A DNA stretch of 64,000 nucleotides from Flintibacter faecis (GCF_014287875.1 NZ_JACOPN010000001.1:516285-580284); one strand, 5' to 3'; shown: positions 44,866 through 54,672, numbered from the stretch's first letter. Numbers and translations are program-made. Notes: generated by a model from the letters alone, not told the origin.

Positions 44866-46047
44866 ATGTTTTATGTCGGTCTGGACATCGCAGCGGAAAA
44901 GCACGACTGCTGTATTATGACGGAAGAACGCCAGGTGCTGAAGCAGTTTGTGTTTCGCAATGACGCAGAAGGGTTTGAGTTCCTGAAAAAAACATTGACC
45001 AAGCTTGCTCCTACAGAGGAAATAAAGATCGGGCTGGAGAATACCGGCGTGTACGGCAGCAATCTGGTCCAGTTTCTTAGGCGTAATGGATATAAAACCT
45101 ACACGTTTAATCCTCTGCTCATCAATAAGAGCATTCAAGCAACCACTCTAAGAAAAACAAAAACAGATAAAGCGGACGCCAAATTCTTGGCGCAATACCT
45201 CACGTGGGACAATTCTCAGCCCGACCATGACGTATCTTACCATATTTCCGAGCTAAAGTCACTAAGCAGATTGCGTTTTTCTTTGGTGCAGCAGCGTTCC
45301 AAGTGCAAAACGCAGGCCAAGGGCGTACTGGCACAGGTGTTTCCGGAGTTGACGCAGGTATTTTCCGATGTATTCGGAACCACTGCCCGGACGATTTTGC
45401 CCCTGTGTCCTTCCGCCCAACGCATTGCAGCGTACCCTGTTCCACAGCTGGCGGACCTGCTCCGGACGACATCCAGAGGACAACTGGGCCTGGAGAAGGC
45501 AGAGCTGCTTCACGCGCTGGCCGTACATTCGGTGGGAAACTCCTCCATTGCACTGGAATTGCAGCTTCAGATCTATTTGGAACAGATCACGCAGCTTTCT
45601 TTCCATATCTGCCGCTGTGAAGCCACTCTGCGGACGATCCTGGCGCAGATGGACTCGCCCATCACTACCATTCCGGGCATTGGAACTGTCCTGGGTGCTA
45701 CAATTTTGGGAGAGATCGGGGATATTTTCCGCTTTTCTTCTCCGGCCAAGCTGCTCTCCTTTGCCGGTCTGGAGCCGAGTATTACCTGCTCCGGAAAATC
45801 CGTCTCAGCCCCGGGAAGGATGGTTAAGCACGGCTCCCACTATCTGCGCTGGGCCTTCGGCCAAGCCGCTCGCTGTATCATCCTCCGCGACCAAACCTTT
45901 GCCGCATACGCCAGCAAAAAGCGAGCCGAAGGAAAGCATTTCAATGTGGTCTGCTCGCACGTTGCGAAAAAACTTGTGCGCCTCGTCTTTGCTCTCTTGA
46001 AAAATCATTCATCGTTTATTCCTAATTATTCATCTCTTGCCGCTTGA
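44866..46047 (+). CDS. IS110-family transposase (DEDD recombinase)
   Basis: The 393-residue recombinase has an N-terminal RuvC-like DEDD domain with Asp7 (FYVGLDIAAEKHD), Glu58 (IGLENTGVYG), and Asp101 and Asp104 (KTKTDKADAKFLAQYL). A coiled-coil region follows, and then the C-terminal Transposase_20 domain (TTIPGIGTVLGATILGEIGD, then GLEPS, and MVKHGSHYLRWAFGQAARC). ATG 44866 follows AAAGGAGACATCACC; longer in-frame extensions would overlap the structured leader. The gene appears intact. In the family this protein works with an element-encoded bridge RNA. Confidence 0.93.
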   Translation: MFYVGLDIAAEKHDCCIMTEERQVLKQFVFRNDAEGFEFLKKTLTKLAPTEEIKIGLENTGVYGSNLVQFLRRNGYKTYTFNPLLINKSIQATTLRKTKTDKADAKFLAQYLTWDNSQPDHDVSYHISELKSLSRLRFSLVQQRSKCKTQAKGVLAQVFPELTQVFSDVFGTTARTILPLCPSAQRIAAYPVPQLADLLRTTSRGQLGLEKAELLHALAVHSVGNSSIALELQLQIYLEQITQLSFHICRCEATLRTILAQMDSPITTIPGIGTVLGATILGEIGDIFRFSSPAKLLSFAGLEPSITCSGKSVSAPGRMVKHGSHYLRWAFGQAARCIILRDQTFAAYASKKRAEGKHFNVVCSHVAKKLVRLVFALLKNHSSFIPNYSSLAA

Positions 46048-46049
46048 CT
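46044..46049 (+). promoter_or_regulatory. Outward-facing -35 at the right end of the IS
   Basis: TTGACT overlaps the transposase stop codon and lies 15 bp from the right boundary, pointing outwards. Joined to the left end across the CT core it would stand 17 bp from TATAAT. Confidence 0.7.
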
Positions 46050-46100
46050 TTTCATAGTTGGTCTCATCTGCCCCCTGGGATGGGGAAGGTGAAACCAGGT

Positions 46101-47504
46101 TCACCCGCACACATCCAGAATGACCTGGGCAAACATCTTTGCGCTCAACACCAGATCATCCAGGATGGCGAATTCGTCCGGTTCGTGCATCCGGTTGTCC
46201 ACGCCGGGCATGGCACAGCCGAAAGCCACGCCGCCGGGGATGTCGTGGACATAGGTGCCCCCGCCGATGGCCAGGCACCGGGCGCTCTGGCCGGTGTAGT
46301 CTCGATAGACCCCCAGCAGGGTCTGGACGAAGGGGTCGTCCTCGGGCACGCAGTGGGGCGGCACCAGGCCGGGGTCTGTCACCTCCGCCCCCAGGGGAGA
46401 GAGCGCGGCGGACAGGCGGGACAGCAGCGCCTCCTCTTGGGCACACAGGGGGAAGCGGCAGTCGAACTGTGCGGAGAAGCCCATCTGGTCCAGCTCCAGC
46501 ACGCTGAAATTCAGGGTGAGGGGGCCGGAGATCTCGTCGGCGCAGGCCAGCTCCAGGGCTTTCCCCTGGGTGTCCCCGTGGGGAAACAGGCCGGCCAGCC
46601 CCCGGATGGTCCGGGCGGAGGGGCCGTCCTCCAGCGGCAGCGCAGCCAGGGCAGACAGCAGGGCGGTGAGGGCGTTGTTGCCCCGCTCCGGCTGGGCCCC
46701 GTGGGCCCCCGTCCCCAGGGCGTACAGGGTCAGGCCTTCCGGAGTCCGCCCCAGCTGGAACTCCACCCCCGTGTCCCGCTCCACCTGCCTTATCACCGGG
46801 GCCAGCTTGGCGGGGGACAGCCCGGCCACGGTGGCCCGGGCCTGCTGGGGCACGGCGTTGTGCCGCTGTCCGCCTACCACGGACAGCACCCGGGCCCCCT
46901 CCTTCTGCCGGGGCCAGCGTCCCCGAAACACCGGAGCGAAGCGGCCCTTCTCGATGTTGATGACGGGGAAGTCCCCGTCGGGGGAGAATACATGGGGCGG
47001 CGGGGCCTCCCTGGCAAAGTAATAGGCGATGTCCGCGCTGCCGCACTCCTCGTCGGTGCCCAGGATCAGACGGACGTTTTTCGCAAGCTCTGGCCGGATG
47101 GCCTTCACCGCCATCATGGCGTACAGGGCGGCCACAGCGGGGCCCTTGTCGTCCGCCGTGCCCCGGCCATAAAGCCTGCCCTCGTGCTCCGTCACGTCGA
47201 AGGGGGGATAGGTCCAGCCCGTGCCCCGGGGCATCACGTCCAGATGGGCCAGAATACCCAATTCTGTGGGTGCGCCGTTAAAGTCCACCACCCCCACATA
47301 GCCGTCCACATTCCGGGCGGAGAACCCCTCCCGCCGGGCCAGGGCCAGAGCGGTGTCCAAAGCGGCGGCGGGGCCAGAGCCGAAGGGCGCACCGGGATAC
47401 GCCTCCCCCTTCACGCTGTCCACGCGGACCAAAGCGCGGATGTCCTCCACCATGGCGGCCCGGCGGCGGTCAAAAAACAGGTCTAATGATTCACGGTCGG
47501 TCAT
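46101..47504 (-). CDS. M20 dipeptidase of the Sapep/PepV family
   Basis: The 467-residue cytoplasmic metallopeptidase cuts dipeptides. Zinc ligands and catalytic residues are in LGILAHLDVMPRGTGW (HxD), RGTADDKGPAVAALYAM (bridging Asp), LILGTDEECGSADI (Glu pair) and, near the C-terminus, AIGGGTYVHDIPGGVAFG (His ligand). The large lid domain matches PepV/Sapep length. It is the last gene of the mutY operon, 20 bp after the radical-SAM gene. Confidence 0.92.
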   Translation of the reverse strand: MTDRESLDLFFDRRRAAMVEDIRALVRVDSVKGEAYPGAPFGSGPAAALDTALALARREGFSARNVDGYVGVVDFNGAPTELGILAHLDVMPRGTGWTYPPFDVTEHEGRLYGRGTADDKGPAVAALYAMMAVKAIRPELAKNVRLILGTDEECGSADIAYYFAREAPPPHVFSPDGDFPVINIEKGRFAPVFRGRWPRQKEGARVLSVVGGQRHNAVPQQARATVAGLSPAKLAPVIRQVERDTGVEFQLGRTPEGLTLYALGTGAHGAQPERGNNALTALLSALAALPLEDGPSARTIRGLAGLFPHGDTQGKALELACADEISGPLTLNFSVLELDQMGFSAQFDCRFPLCAQEEALLSRLSAALSPLGAEVTDPGLVPPHCVPEDDPFVQTLLGVYRDYTGQSARCLAIGGGTYVHDIPGGVAFGCAMPGVDNRMHEPDEFAILDDLVLSAKMFAQVILDVCG

Positions 47505-47524
47505 AGATATGCCCTCCTTCCCAT

Positions 47525-48399
47525 TTATACCCCCGTCAAATCAAAGGGCGGGGTGTACTCCTCCTTGGCGGAGGTGCGCTCCTGACAAAAGCCGTCCAGC
47601 CCCAGGTTGCGCATATAGTCGGCGGCGGCGGTCATCTCCCCCCGGCGCAGGCGGCGGTCCAGCTCCGGTGTCTGACACAGGTCCCCCCAGGGGGTGTATT
47701 GGCTCATCAGGGAGAAGAGCACCGTGTGGGGCGGGAAGGTCCCGGCCACATAGTCCATCACCGCCTTGGCCCCGTTCACCTGGCCGGGGAGGATCAGGTG
47801 GCGGATCACCGTCCCCCGGACCAGCAGGCCGTTTTCGTCATATCGGCAGGGCCCCGTCTGGCGGACCATCTCCTCAATGGCCGCCCGGGCCGCCTGGGGA
47901 TAGTCGGCGGCGGCGGAGTATTTGGCGGAGACGGCGGGGTCTAAGTATTTCAGGTCGGGGAGATAGATCTGTATCTTCCCCTCCAGCCCCCGCAGCGTCT
48001 CCACCCGGTCATAGCCCCCGGAGTTCCACACCGTGGGCACGGGCATAGGGTGCTCCGCCAGCAGCCGGGCGATCACATGGGCATAGTGGGTGGGGTTGAC
48101 GAAGTTCAAGTTGTGGGCCCCCTGGGCGATGAGCTCCCGGCAGATATCCGCCAGGCGCTCCAGGGGAATGGGGCGGCCGAAGTCCCGGTGGCTGATCTTC
48201 TCGTTCTGGCAGAAGACGCAGCCCAGGGAGCAGCCGGAGAAAAAGATGGTCCCGGACCCCCGGCTGCCCGAGATGGGCGGTTCCTCCCACATGTGCAGGG
48301 CGGCCCGGGCCACCACCGGCCCCTCCGGCATCCGGCACAGGCCCGCCCCCTGGGTCTCGGTGCGCAGCGCAGCGCAGTTTCTGGGGCACAGGCGGCAGA

Positions 48400-48403
<4 letters not shown>
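47525..48403 (-). CDS. Radical-SAM protein of the PflA-like (AmmeMemoRadiSam-like) type
   Basis: The 292-residue protein has an N-terminal Cys cluster (CRLCPRNCAALR, then GLCRMPEGP) and a radical-SAM motif FFSGCSLGCVFCQNEKISH (C-x3-C-x2-C). Such proteins resemble pyruvate formate-lyase activases, but no glycyl-radical enzyme is nearby, so the substrate is open. ATG 48403 follows GGAAGGAGGG and overlaps the mutY stop by 4 bp. Extra N-terminal cysteines suggest a second cluster. Confidence 0.83.
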
Positions 48404-49470
<1,067 letters not shown>

Positions 49471-49506
49471 AATGGGGGTCCTCCTGTTTCGGGGAATTTC
49501 CCCGTT

Positions 49507-49535
49507 ATTATACGCCGGGAACCGCCTGCGGTCAA
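49507..49535 (-). promoter_or_regulatory. Promoter of the mutY operon
   Basis: On the minus strand TTGACC (49530-49535), 17 bp, TATAAT (49507-49512), about 37 bp before the TTG start of mutY. Confidence 0.82.
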
Positions 49536-49619
49536 CGGCAGGGCGGTCTGAACCCGGGGGAACCCGTTGGATTTTATTCTCCCTATAACCAAACACTTAT
49601 ATAAGCCATAGTACATTTG

Positions 49620-49810
49620 GGAATGGTTTTTTTAAGTCCGCCGTGGTAAATTCTTAACAGAAACAAAAGTTAAATATTTAACAAGGCCGGCCAGCTCAAG
49701 CCGAACTGAAAAAGCTTTTGTTTTAACTATTCCTTTTTCATTTTTCATCCATCCTTCCAGAACAACCAGCAGAGGGCATCCGACCGGATGCCCTCTGCTG
49801 GTTTTCAAAA
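49620..49810 (+). ncRNA. Candidate structured RNA ending in an orphan terminator
   Basis: No gene precedes the very strong terminator at 49764-49803 on this strand. Upstream, aacaaaag (about 49661-49668) can pair with cttttgtt (about 49733-49740), enclosing GC-rich inner helices. No convincing promoter was found and the 5' end is unknown. Confidence 0.4.
49764..49808 (+). terminator. Orphan terminator
   Basis: aaccagcagagggcatcc pairs perfectly with ggatgccctctgctggtt around a 3-4 nt loop, followed by tttcaaaatttt. It is the longest perfect terminator stem in the window, yet no gene ends here. Confidence 0.82.
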
Positions 49811-49837
49811 TTTTAAGCCCCTGCATCGGGACTGTGC

Positions 49838-49992
49838 TATACTGTATTCACACGACCGGGCCGCCGGGGACGGCGGCCCCTACGCCCATTGCCCCGCCGC
49901 TCTGCCTTAGGCCTAGTCCTGCTGGTGGGGGGAACGCTGGTGATGCTGGTGTAACGCCAAGGCAAGCCGCCAAAAAGACGGCTTGTTTTTTC
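49838..49992 (+). ncRNA. Possible short transcript with terminator
   Basis: An extended -10 (TGCTATACT, 49835-49843) is followed after about 120 bp by gcaagccg...cggcttgt and six or more T (49962-49992). The body contains a family C repeat fragment (49857-49884) and no convincing ORF. Confidence 0.35.
49857..49884. repeat. Family C repeat fragment
   Basis: ggccgccggggacggcggcc followed by cctacgccc, a shortened version of the family C motif. Confidence 0.5.
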
Positions 49993-50011
49993 GTAAAAGT
50001 TCCGGTAAAAT
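49983..50011 (+). promoter_or_regulatory. Promoter of the small lipoprotein gene
   Basis: TTGTTT at 49983-49988, 17 bp, TAAAAT at 50006-50011; it overlaps the T run of the preceding hairpin. Confidence 0.6.
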
Positions 50012-50061
50012 CGTCTTGAGGAAAGATATCCGCCCGATTTCGTTCAGACAGGAGGTTCCCC

Positions 50062-50646
50062 ATGAAGAAAAGACGGTTAGCAGCTTTATTTCTTGCCGCC
50101 GCATCTCTGCTGGCCCTGTGCGCCCTGGCCGGGTGCGCCGGTCGGGGGGAGAGCCGGACAGAGGAGGACGTCCCCCTGGATCTTTTGGCTTACTCCGTGT
50201 GGGCGCGCCTGGACCGGCAGAACGACGTATATTTCCAGGCGGCCCGGTTAGCAGACGACTATCTGTCGTCGGAGGAGCGGGACACTGCGGAGGCCCGGTT
50301 CCAGGGCTTCTGCCGGGGCGTGAACGTCATGGCCCAGGACCAGATCATCTATAACCAGGTCAACGCCATTTTTCAGGGGCAGGATACCCTGAAAAAGGCG
50401 GTGAAACAGCTGGTCACCGCCACCCTCACCTGTAAGCTGGACGAACTGCCCCTCTCCCGGCTGTCGGACGAGGAAGTGACCCAGCTGCGGGACACCCTCC
50501 AGACCCTGGCCGGGTGCTGTGACCGGGGAGAAGAAAGCTCCCTGGCCCACTGCATCGAAAACCGGACGGAGGGCGACGATTTGACCGCCGCCATCGCCCG
50601 GGTGACGGAGGCGGTACAGGGGCTGGAGAGACTGACTGCCGAGTAA
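50062..50646 (+). CDS. Small lipoprotein of unknown function
   Basis: The 194-residue protein has a lipoprotein signal (LAALFLAAASLLALCALAGC) and then a helical, charged domain without a recognised motif. GACAGGAGGTTCCCC precedes the ATG. It has its own promoter and terminator 150 bp ahead of the efflux operon, so a link with that operon is only positional. Confidence 0.75.
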   Translation: MKKRRLAALFLAAASLLALCALAGCAGRGESRTEEDVPLDLLAYSVWARLDRQNDVYFQAARLADDYLSSEERDTAEARFQGFCRGVNVMAQDQIIYNQVNAIFQGQDTLKKAVKQLVTATLTCKLDELPLSRLSDEEVTQLRDTLQTLAGCCDRGEESSLAHCIENRTEGDDLTAAIARVTEAVQGLERLTAE

Positions 50647-50659
50647 CATCCATCGACCT

Positions 50660-50694
50660 GCGGGCCGCCCATTTGGCGGCCCATTTTTTGTCCC
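50660..50694 (+). terminator. Terminator of the small lipoprotein gene
   Basis: gggccgcc pairs with ggcggccc around cattt, followed by attttttg. Confidence 0.85.
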
Positions 50695-50701
50695 CGCCCA
50701 A

Positions 50702-50718
50702 TCTTAAACAAATCTTAA
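50702..50718 (+). promoter_or_regulatory. Possible OmpR-type operator upstream of the efflux operon
   Basis: TCTTAA occurs at 50702-50707 and 50713-50718, an 11-bp period typical of direct-repeat sites for OmpR/PhoB-family regulators. It stands about 80 bp before the adaptor gene. Confidence 0.4.
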
Positions 50719-50797
50719 TACTTTCTTTGTCCGGCGCTAAAACTTCTCTGCTATGCTGTGCAATACATCAAGCGTCACAGCAAAAGGAGAAGAGCAT

Positions 50798-52498
50798 ATG
50801 GCATCTGCACAGGAGCTGCTGCAAGAACAGTCTGACCTCCCGGCCGCCCAGCCGGGGGAGGGCCCTAAGAAGAAGGGGCGGATCAAATTTCCCAAGTTGA
50901 AAAAGAAGCCGCCCGTAAAGCGGCTCATCGCCCTGGCCCTGGCGGCGGGGGCGGTGTATTGGATGTTTCTCCGTCCAGGGGGCGAGGGGCCGGACCTCCA
51001 GGCCAGCTATACCGCCGCGCCGGTGACCATGCGGGACATCGTGGTCTCTGTGTCGGGCACGGGGACGGTGACCCCCGCCGACTCTTACAAAGTGGGAGCC
51101 CTGGTGACGGGAGAAATTTTAGAGGCCCCCTTTGCCGAGGGAGACCGGGTGGAGAAGGGGGCCCTGCTCTATCGGGTGGACCCGGGCGCGGCCCAGACCG
51201 CTCTGGATCAGGCCCAGCTGAACGTGCGTCAGGCCCAGCTGGCCTATCAAGACCTGGCCGCCGCCCAGCACCCCGCCGCCAGTCTGGCGGGAGTGGTGCA
51301 GCAGGTCCACGTCCAGCAGGGGGACCAGGTGTCAGCAGGAACGCCCATCGCGGACATCGCGGACCTGTCGGTGATGACCCTCACCCTGCCCTTTCAGTCC
51401 ACCGACGCGGCCCGCCTGACCCTGGGCCAGAACGCCACGGTCACCCTGAGCGGGACCATGGAGACCCTGAGCGCCACGGTAGAGTCGGTGTCCACCGCCG
51501 ATTTAGTAGGCAACGGCGGGAGCCTGGTGCGCCAGGTGAAGCTGCGGCTGCACAACCCCGGTGCCCTGTCCCCGGACCAGAGCGCCACCGCCCGGGTGGG
51601 GGACATCGCCTGTGCCGCCGGGGGCAAGCTCCAGGCCAACTCCCGCCAGACCATCACCGCCCAGACCAGCGGCGAGGTGACTGAGGTGCTGGTGACGGCG
51701 GGGAGCCGGGTGGCCGCCGGGGATGCCCTGGCTGTGCTGGGCGGTTCCACTGCCTCCAGCGCTTTGGAGAACGCCGCCATCACCTTAGAGAACGCCCGCC
51801 TGAGCCTGCAGAGCGCCCAGGATGCCCTGAACAACTACACCATCACCGCGCCGATCTCGGGCACGGTGGTGGAGAAGAGCTTTAAGGCCGGTGACAAGAT
51901 CGAGTCCGAGGCTCTGTCCGCCGCCAACGGCACCCTGGCCACCCTGTATGACATGTCCCAGCTCACTTTCCGCATGGCGGTGAACGAGCTGGATATCAAT
52001 AAGGTGGCCGTGGGCCAGCAGGTGGAGATCACCACCCAGGCCTTGTCCGGCCAGACCTTCACCGGCACAGTGGACAAAGTGAATATCAACGGGACGACGA
52101 CCAACGGCTTTACCACCTATCCCATCACTGTCCGCCTGGATGGAGACGGGACGGAGCTGGCCCGGCAGGGGCTGCGGCCGGGCATGAACGTGTCCGCCAA
52201 GATCATCGGCCAGTCGGTGGAGAACGCCCTGTGCGTCCCCGTGGGGGCGGTGAGCCGGGGGAACAAGCTGCTGGTGGCCGCGCCGGGCGCTCTGGCCGAA
52301 GACGGGACCACGGTGCTTGACCCCACCAAGACAGAGGAACGCCAGGTGGCGCTGGGAGCCAGCGACGACAGTTATGTGCAGATCTTGTCCGGCCTGTCCC
52401 AGGGGGAGACGGTGCTGGTGCCCGACCAGGGCCAGGACCAGGTCCAGATCCAGCCAGACGGCAGCGCGGCCATGGCCGGCTCCGGCGGGGAGGGCTGA
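50798..52498 (+). CDS. HlyD/MacA-like periplasmic adaptor of an ABC efflux system
   Basis: The 566-residue protein has a cytoplasmic basic N-terminus, one membrane segment (LIALALAAGAVYWMFL, about 47-62), split lipoyl-like domains and a coiled-coil hairpin. Barrel domains (ITAPISGTVVEKSFKAGDKI; VNINGTTTNGFTTYPITVRL) end the chain. A second lipoyl-like copy makes it longer than MacA (about 370). ATG 50798 follows AAAGGAGAAGAGCAT. It is followed by an ATPase and a MacB-type permease, so it probably links them to substrate export through the wall. Confidence 0.9.
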   Translation: MASAQELLQEQSDLPAAQPGEGPKKKGRIKFPKLKKKPPVKRLIALALAAGAVYWMFLRPGGEGPDLQASYTAAPVTMRDIVVSVSGTGTVTPADSYKVGALVTGEILEAPFAEGDRVEKGALLYRVDPGAAQTALDQAQLNVRQAQLAYQDLAAAQHPAASLAGVVQQVHVQQGDQVSAGTPIADIADLSVMTLTLPFQSTDAARLTLGQNATVTLSGTMETLSATVESVSTADLVGNGGSLVRQVKLRLHNPGALSPDQSATARVGDIACAAGGKLQANSRQTITAQTSGEVTEVLVTAGSRVAAGDALAVLGGSTASSALENAAITLENARLSLQSAQDALNNYTITAPISGTVVEKSFKAGDKIESEALSAANGTLATLYDMSQLTFRMAVNELDINKVAVGQQVEITTQALSGQTFTGTVDKVNINGTTTNGFTTYPITVRLDGDGTELARQGLRPGMNVSAKIIGQSVENALCVPVGAVSRGNKLLVAAPGALAEDGTTVLDPTKTEERQVALGASDDSYVQILSGLSQGETVLVPDQGQDQVQIQPDGSAAMAGSGGEG

Positions 52499-52502
52499 GC
52501 CT

Positions 52503-53243
52503 ATGGCAGAGCACCTGATCGAACTGAGGGACATCTATAAAATTTACCCCATGGGGGAGGAGACGGTCCACGCCCTGGACGGGGTCAGCCTGACCATTGA
52601 CCGGGGGGAGTTCGTGGCCATTGTGGGCCAGTCCGGCTCGGGCAAGTCCACCGCCATGAACATCATCGGCTGTCTGGATGTCCCTACCTCGGGTACCTAT
52701 CGCCTGGGGGGCGTGGACGTGTCCACCATGGGGGACGACCAACAGGCGGACATCCGAAACAAAATGCTGGGCTTTATCTTCCAGCAGTATAACCTGATCC
52801 CCAAGCTCACCGTGGAGGAGAACGTGGAGTTGCCCCTGCTGTATGCCGGGGTGGCCCCGGAGGAGCGCCGCCGCCGGGCCAAACGGTCCTTGGAGCGGGT
52901 GGGCCTGGGGGACAAGGGGCGGCATCTGCCCGCCCAGCTCTCCGGCGGCCAGCAGCAGCGGGTGTCCATTGCCCGGGCCCTGGCGGGGGACCCCTCCGTC
53001 ATCCTGGCCGACGAGCCAACGGGGGCGCTGGACTCCCGTACCGGGCGGGAGGTGCTGCACTTTCTCCAGCAGCTCAACGACGAGGGGAACACGGTGGTCC
53101 TCATCACCCACGACAACTCCATCGCCGTAAAGGCCAAGCGCATCGTCCGTTTGCAGGACGGGCACATCATCTATGACGGGGACGCCCGCGATCCCCGGGC
53201 GGTGGTCCAGCCCGACGAGAGCAGAGAGGGGGCCGCGCCGTGA
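52503..53243 (+). CDS. MacB/LolD-type ABC transporter ATPase
   Basis: The 246-residue ATPase has Walker A VGQSGSGKST, a Q-loop FIFQQYNLIP, the signature [15 protein letters not shown], Walker B VILADEPTGALDS and a switch His (LITHDN). The ADEPTGALDS form marks the MacB/LolD/FtsE group. It starts 4 bp after the adaptor stop and its stop overlaps the permease GTG start, giving a compact three-gene efflux operon. Confidence 0.94.
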   Translation: MAEHLIELRDIYKIYPMGEETVHALDGVSLTIDRGEFVAIVGQSGSGKSTAMNIIGCLDVPTSGTYRLGGVDVSTMGDDQQADIRNKMLGFIFQQYNLIPKLTVEENVELPLLYAGVAPEERRRRAKRSLERVGLGDKGRHLPAQLSGGQQQRVSIARALAGDPSVILADEPTGALDSRTGREVLHFLQQLNDEGNTVVLITHDNSIAVKAKRIVRLQDGHIIYDGDARDPRAVVQPDESREGAAP

Positions 53244-54490
53244 ACGTCACTCAATATTTCAAGCTGGCCCTGAAATCCCTGCGCACCAGCAAAATGCGGG
53301 CCTTTCTCACTATGCTGGGCATTATCATCGGCGTGGCCGCCGTCATTATCATCATCTCCCTGGGCAACGGCCTGACGCGCATGGTGGAGCAGCGGGTGGA
53401 GAAGCTGGGTGTGACCCAGATCATGGCCTATACCTGGGGCATGGGGGACGGCACCACCGGCAACGTGACCCCACAGGAGATATACGGCCTGGTGGAGGCC
53501 AACCCGGACGTGTTCAGCGGCGTGACCCCCTGGGTCAGCGCCGGGACGGGGGTGCGCCGGGGGGACACCCAGCTGAAAAAGACGACCATCACCGGGGTGA
53601 GCGAGGCCATGTACCGCCCGGAGACGGGCACCACCTTGGACGGGGATGCCCTGGGCAAAGGGCGGTTTTTGCAGTATGTAGACGTGCAGCAGCGGAAAAA
53701 CGTGTGCGTCATCGGGGCATATGTGGAGCGGGAAGCCTTTCAGGGGGATGCCCTGGGCCGGGAGCTGCTCATTGGCGGCGTACCCTATACGGTTGTGGGG
53801 GTGATGGCCCAGTCCCAGACCACCATGGAGGAGGGGGGCTGGGACGACCTGGCCTATGTCCCCTATGAAAACGCCATGCAGCTGTCCGGCAGCGGCTTTG
53901 TCTCTCTCTACCAGATGACCGCCCGCAGCCGGGACACGGTGGAGCAGGCCCGGGCCCTGTTGGTGGATCTGATGGTGCAGAAGTTCCCCGACCCGGACGC
54001 GGAATATAACCAGTATATGATCACCACCATGCTGGAGCAGGTGCAGCAGATCAACGCCATGATGGGGGTGGCCATGTCCGTGCTGGTAGCCATCGCCGCC
54101 ATCAGTCTGCTGGTGGGGGGCATCGGCATTATGAACATCATGCTGGTCTCCGTCACCGAGCGCACCCGGGAGATCGGCATCCGCAAATCCCTGGGGGCCA
54201 AACGACGGGACATCCGGTGGCAGTTCATCATCGAGGCGGGCACCACCTCCGCCGCCGGCGGCCTGCTGGGCATCGGCCTGGGTTGTTTAGTCGCCAGCGG
54301 CATCGGCTCTGTTCTAGGCGGGACTCTGGCCCAGAGTATGGGGGGCGGCATCACCTTCTCTGCCACTCCCACCCCCATGGCCGTGGCCGTCAGCTTCGGC
54401 GTGTCCGTGGGCATCGGCGTGTTGTTTGGATATCTGCCAGCCAATAAGGCGGCAAAGCTGAATCCCATCGATGCGTTGAGATATGATTGA
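53240..54490 (+). CDS. MacB-type ABC efflux permease
   Basis: The 416-residue protein has the typical N-terminal membrane segment (FLTMLGIIIGVAAVIIIISL), a large extracytoplasmic MacB_PCD domain (about 45-240) and three C-terminal membrane segments of the FtsX type (ISLLVGGIGIMNIMLVSVTE then RTREIGIRKSLGAKRRDI). Translation starts at GTG overlapping the ATPase stop. The transported compound, perhaps a peptide or toxin, is not predictable. Confidence 0.93.
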   Translation: MNVTQYFKLALKSLRTSKMRAFLTMLGIIIGVAAVIIIISLGNGLTRMVEQRVEKLGVTQIMAYTWGMGDGTTGNVTPQEIYGLVEANPDVFSGVTPWVSAGTGVRRGDTQLKKTTITGVSEAMYRPETGTTLDGDALGKGRFLQYVDVQQRKNVCVIGAYVEREAFQGDALGRELLIGGVPYTVVGVMAQSQTTMEEGGWDDLAYVPYENAMQLSGSGFVSLYQMTARSRDTVEQARALLVDLMVQKFPDPDAEYNQYMITTMLEQVQQINAMMGVAMSVLVAIAAISLLVGGIGIMNIMLVSVTERTREIGIRKSLGAKRRDIRWQFIIEAGTTSAAGGLLGIGLGCLVASGIGSVLGGTLAQSMGGGITFSATPTPMAVAVSFGVSVGIGVLFGYLPANKAAKLNPIDALRYD

Positions 54491-54672
54491 GGACGGCCCT
54501 CTCAGTCACGGCTATCGCCGTGCCAGCTCCCCCACAGGGGGAGCCAAGTTCCCAGCCCTGTCATTGCGAGGAGGGCAACGCCCGACGTGGCAATCCGTTC
54601 CTCGTCTTACTTGCCTCCCCCTTTGGGGGAGGTGCCCAGTGCGTACACTGGGCGGAGAGGGCCAGCGGCCTT
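54491..54672. repeat. Interspersed repeat cluster, families A and B
   Basis: Family B (54499-54545, ctcagtcacggctatcgccg then tgccagctccccc), family A (54560-54598, tcattgcgaggag to gacgtggcaatccg) and a further B-like unit (about 54617-54672, tccccctttgggggaggtgc) fill the gap between the efflux operon and the S-layer gene. Confidence 0.72.

Larger units (their letters stand above)
44639..46064 (+). mobile_element. IS110-group insertion sequence, 1426 bp
   Basis: The boundaries are set by a CT dinucleotide shared by both junctions (44637-44638 and 46063-46064). The joined outer flanks would read cccacc-CT-catctgcc. The element has about 227 bp of 5' non-coding DNA, one transposase gene and only 17 bp beyond its stop. 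There are no terminal inverted repeats, as is usual for IS110. A long 5' non-coding end that can encode a bridge RNA assigns it to the IS110 rather than the IS1111 group. It lies 36 bp beyond the stop of the dipeptidase gene and interrupts no gene. Confidence 0.85.

Noticed and set aside
46047-46064. IS1111-type arrangement with the guide RNA downstream of the transposase
   Set aside because: Only 17 bp remain after the stop codon before the right boundary, too little for a guide RNA, while the 5' end has about 227 bp.
49620-49810. 6S RNA or SRP RNA at the orphan terminator
   Set aside because: No central-bubble architecture of 6S and no conserved SRP apical loop could be recognised. It was kept only as an unassigned RNA candidate.
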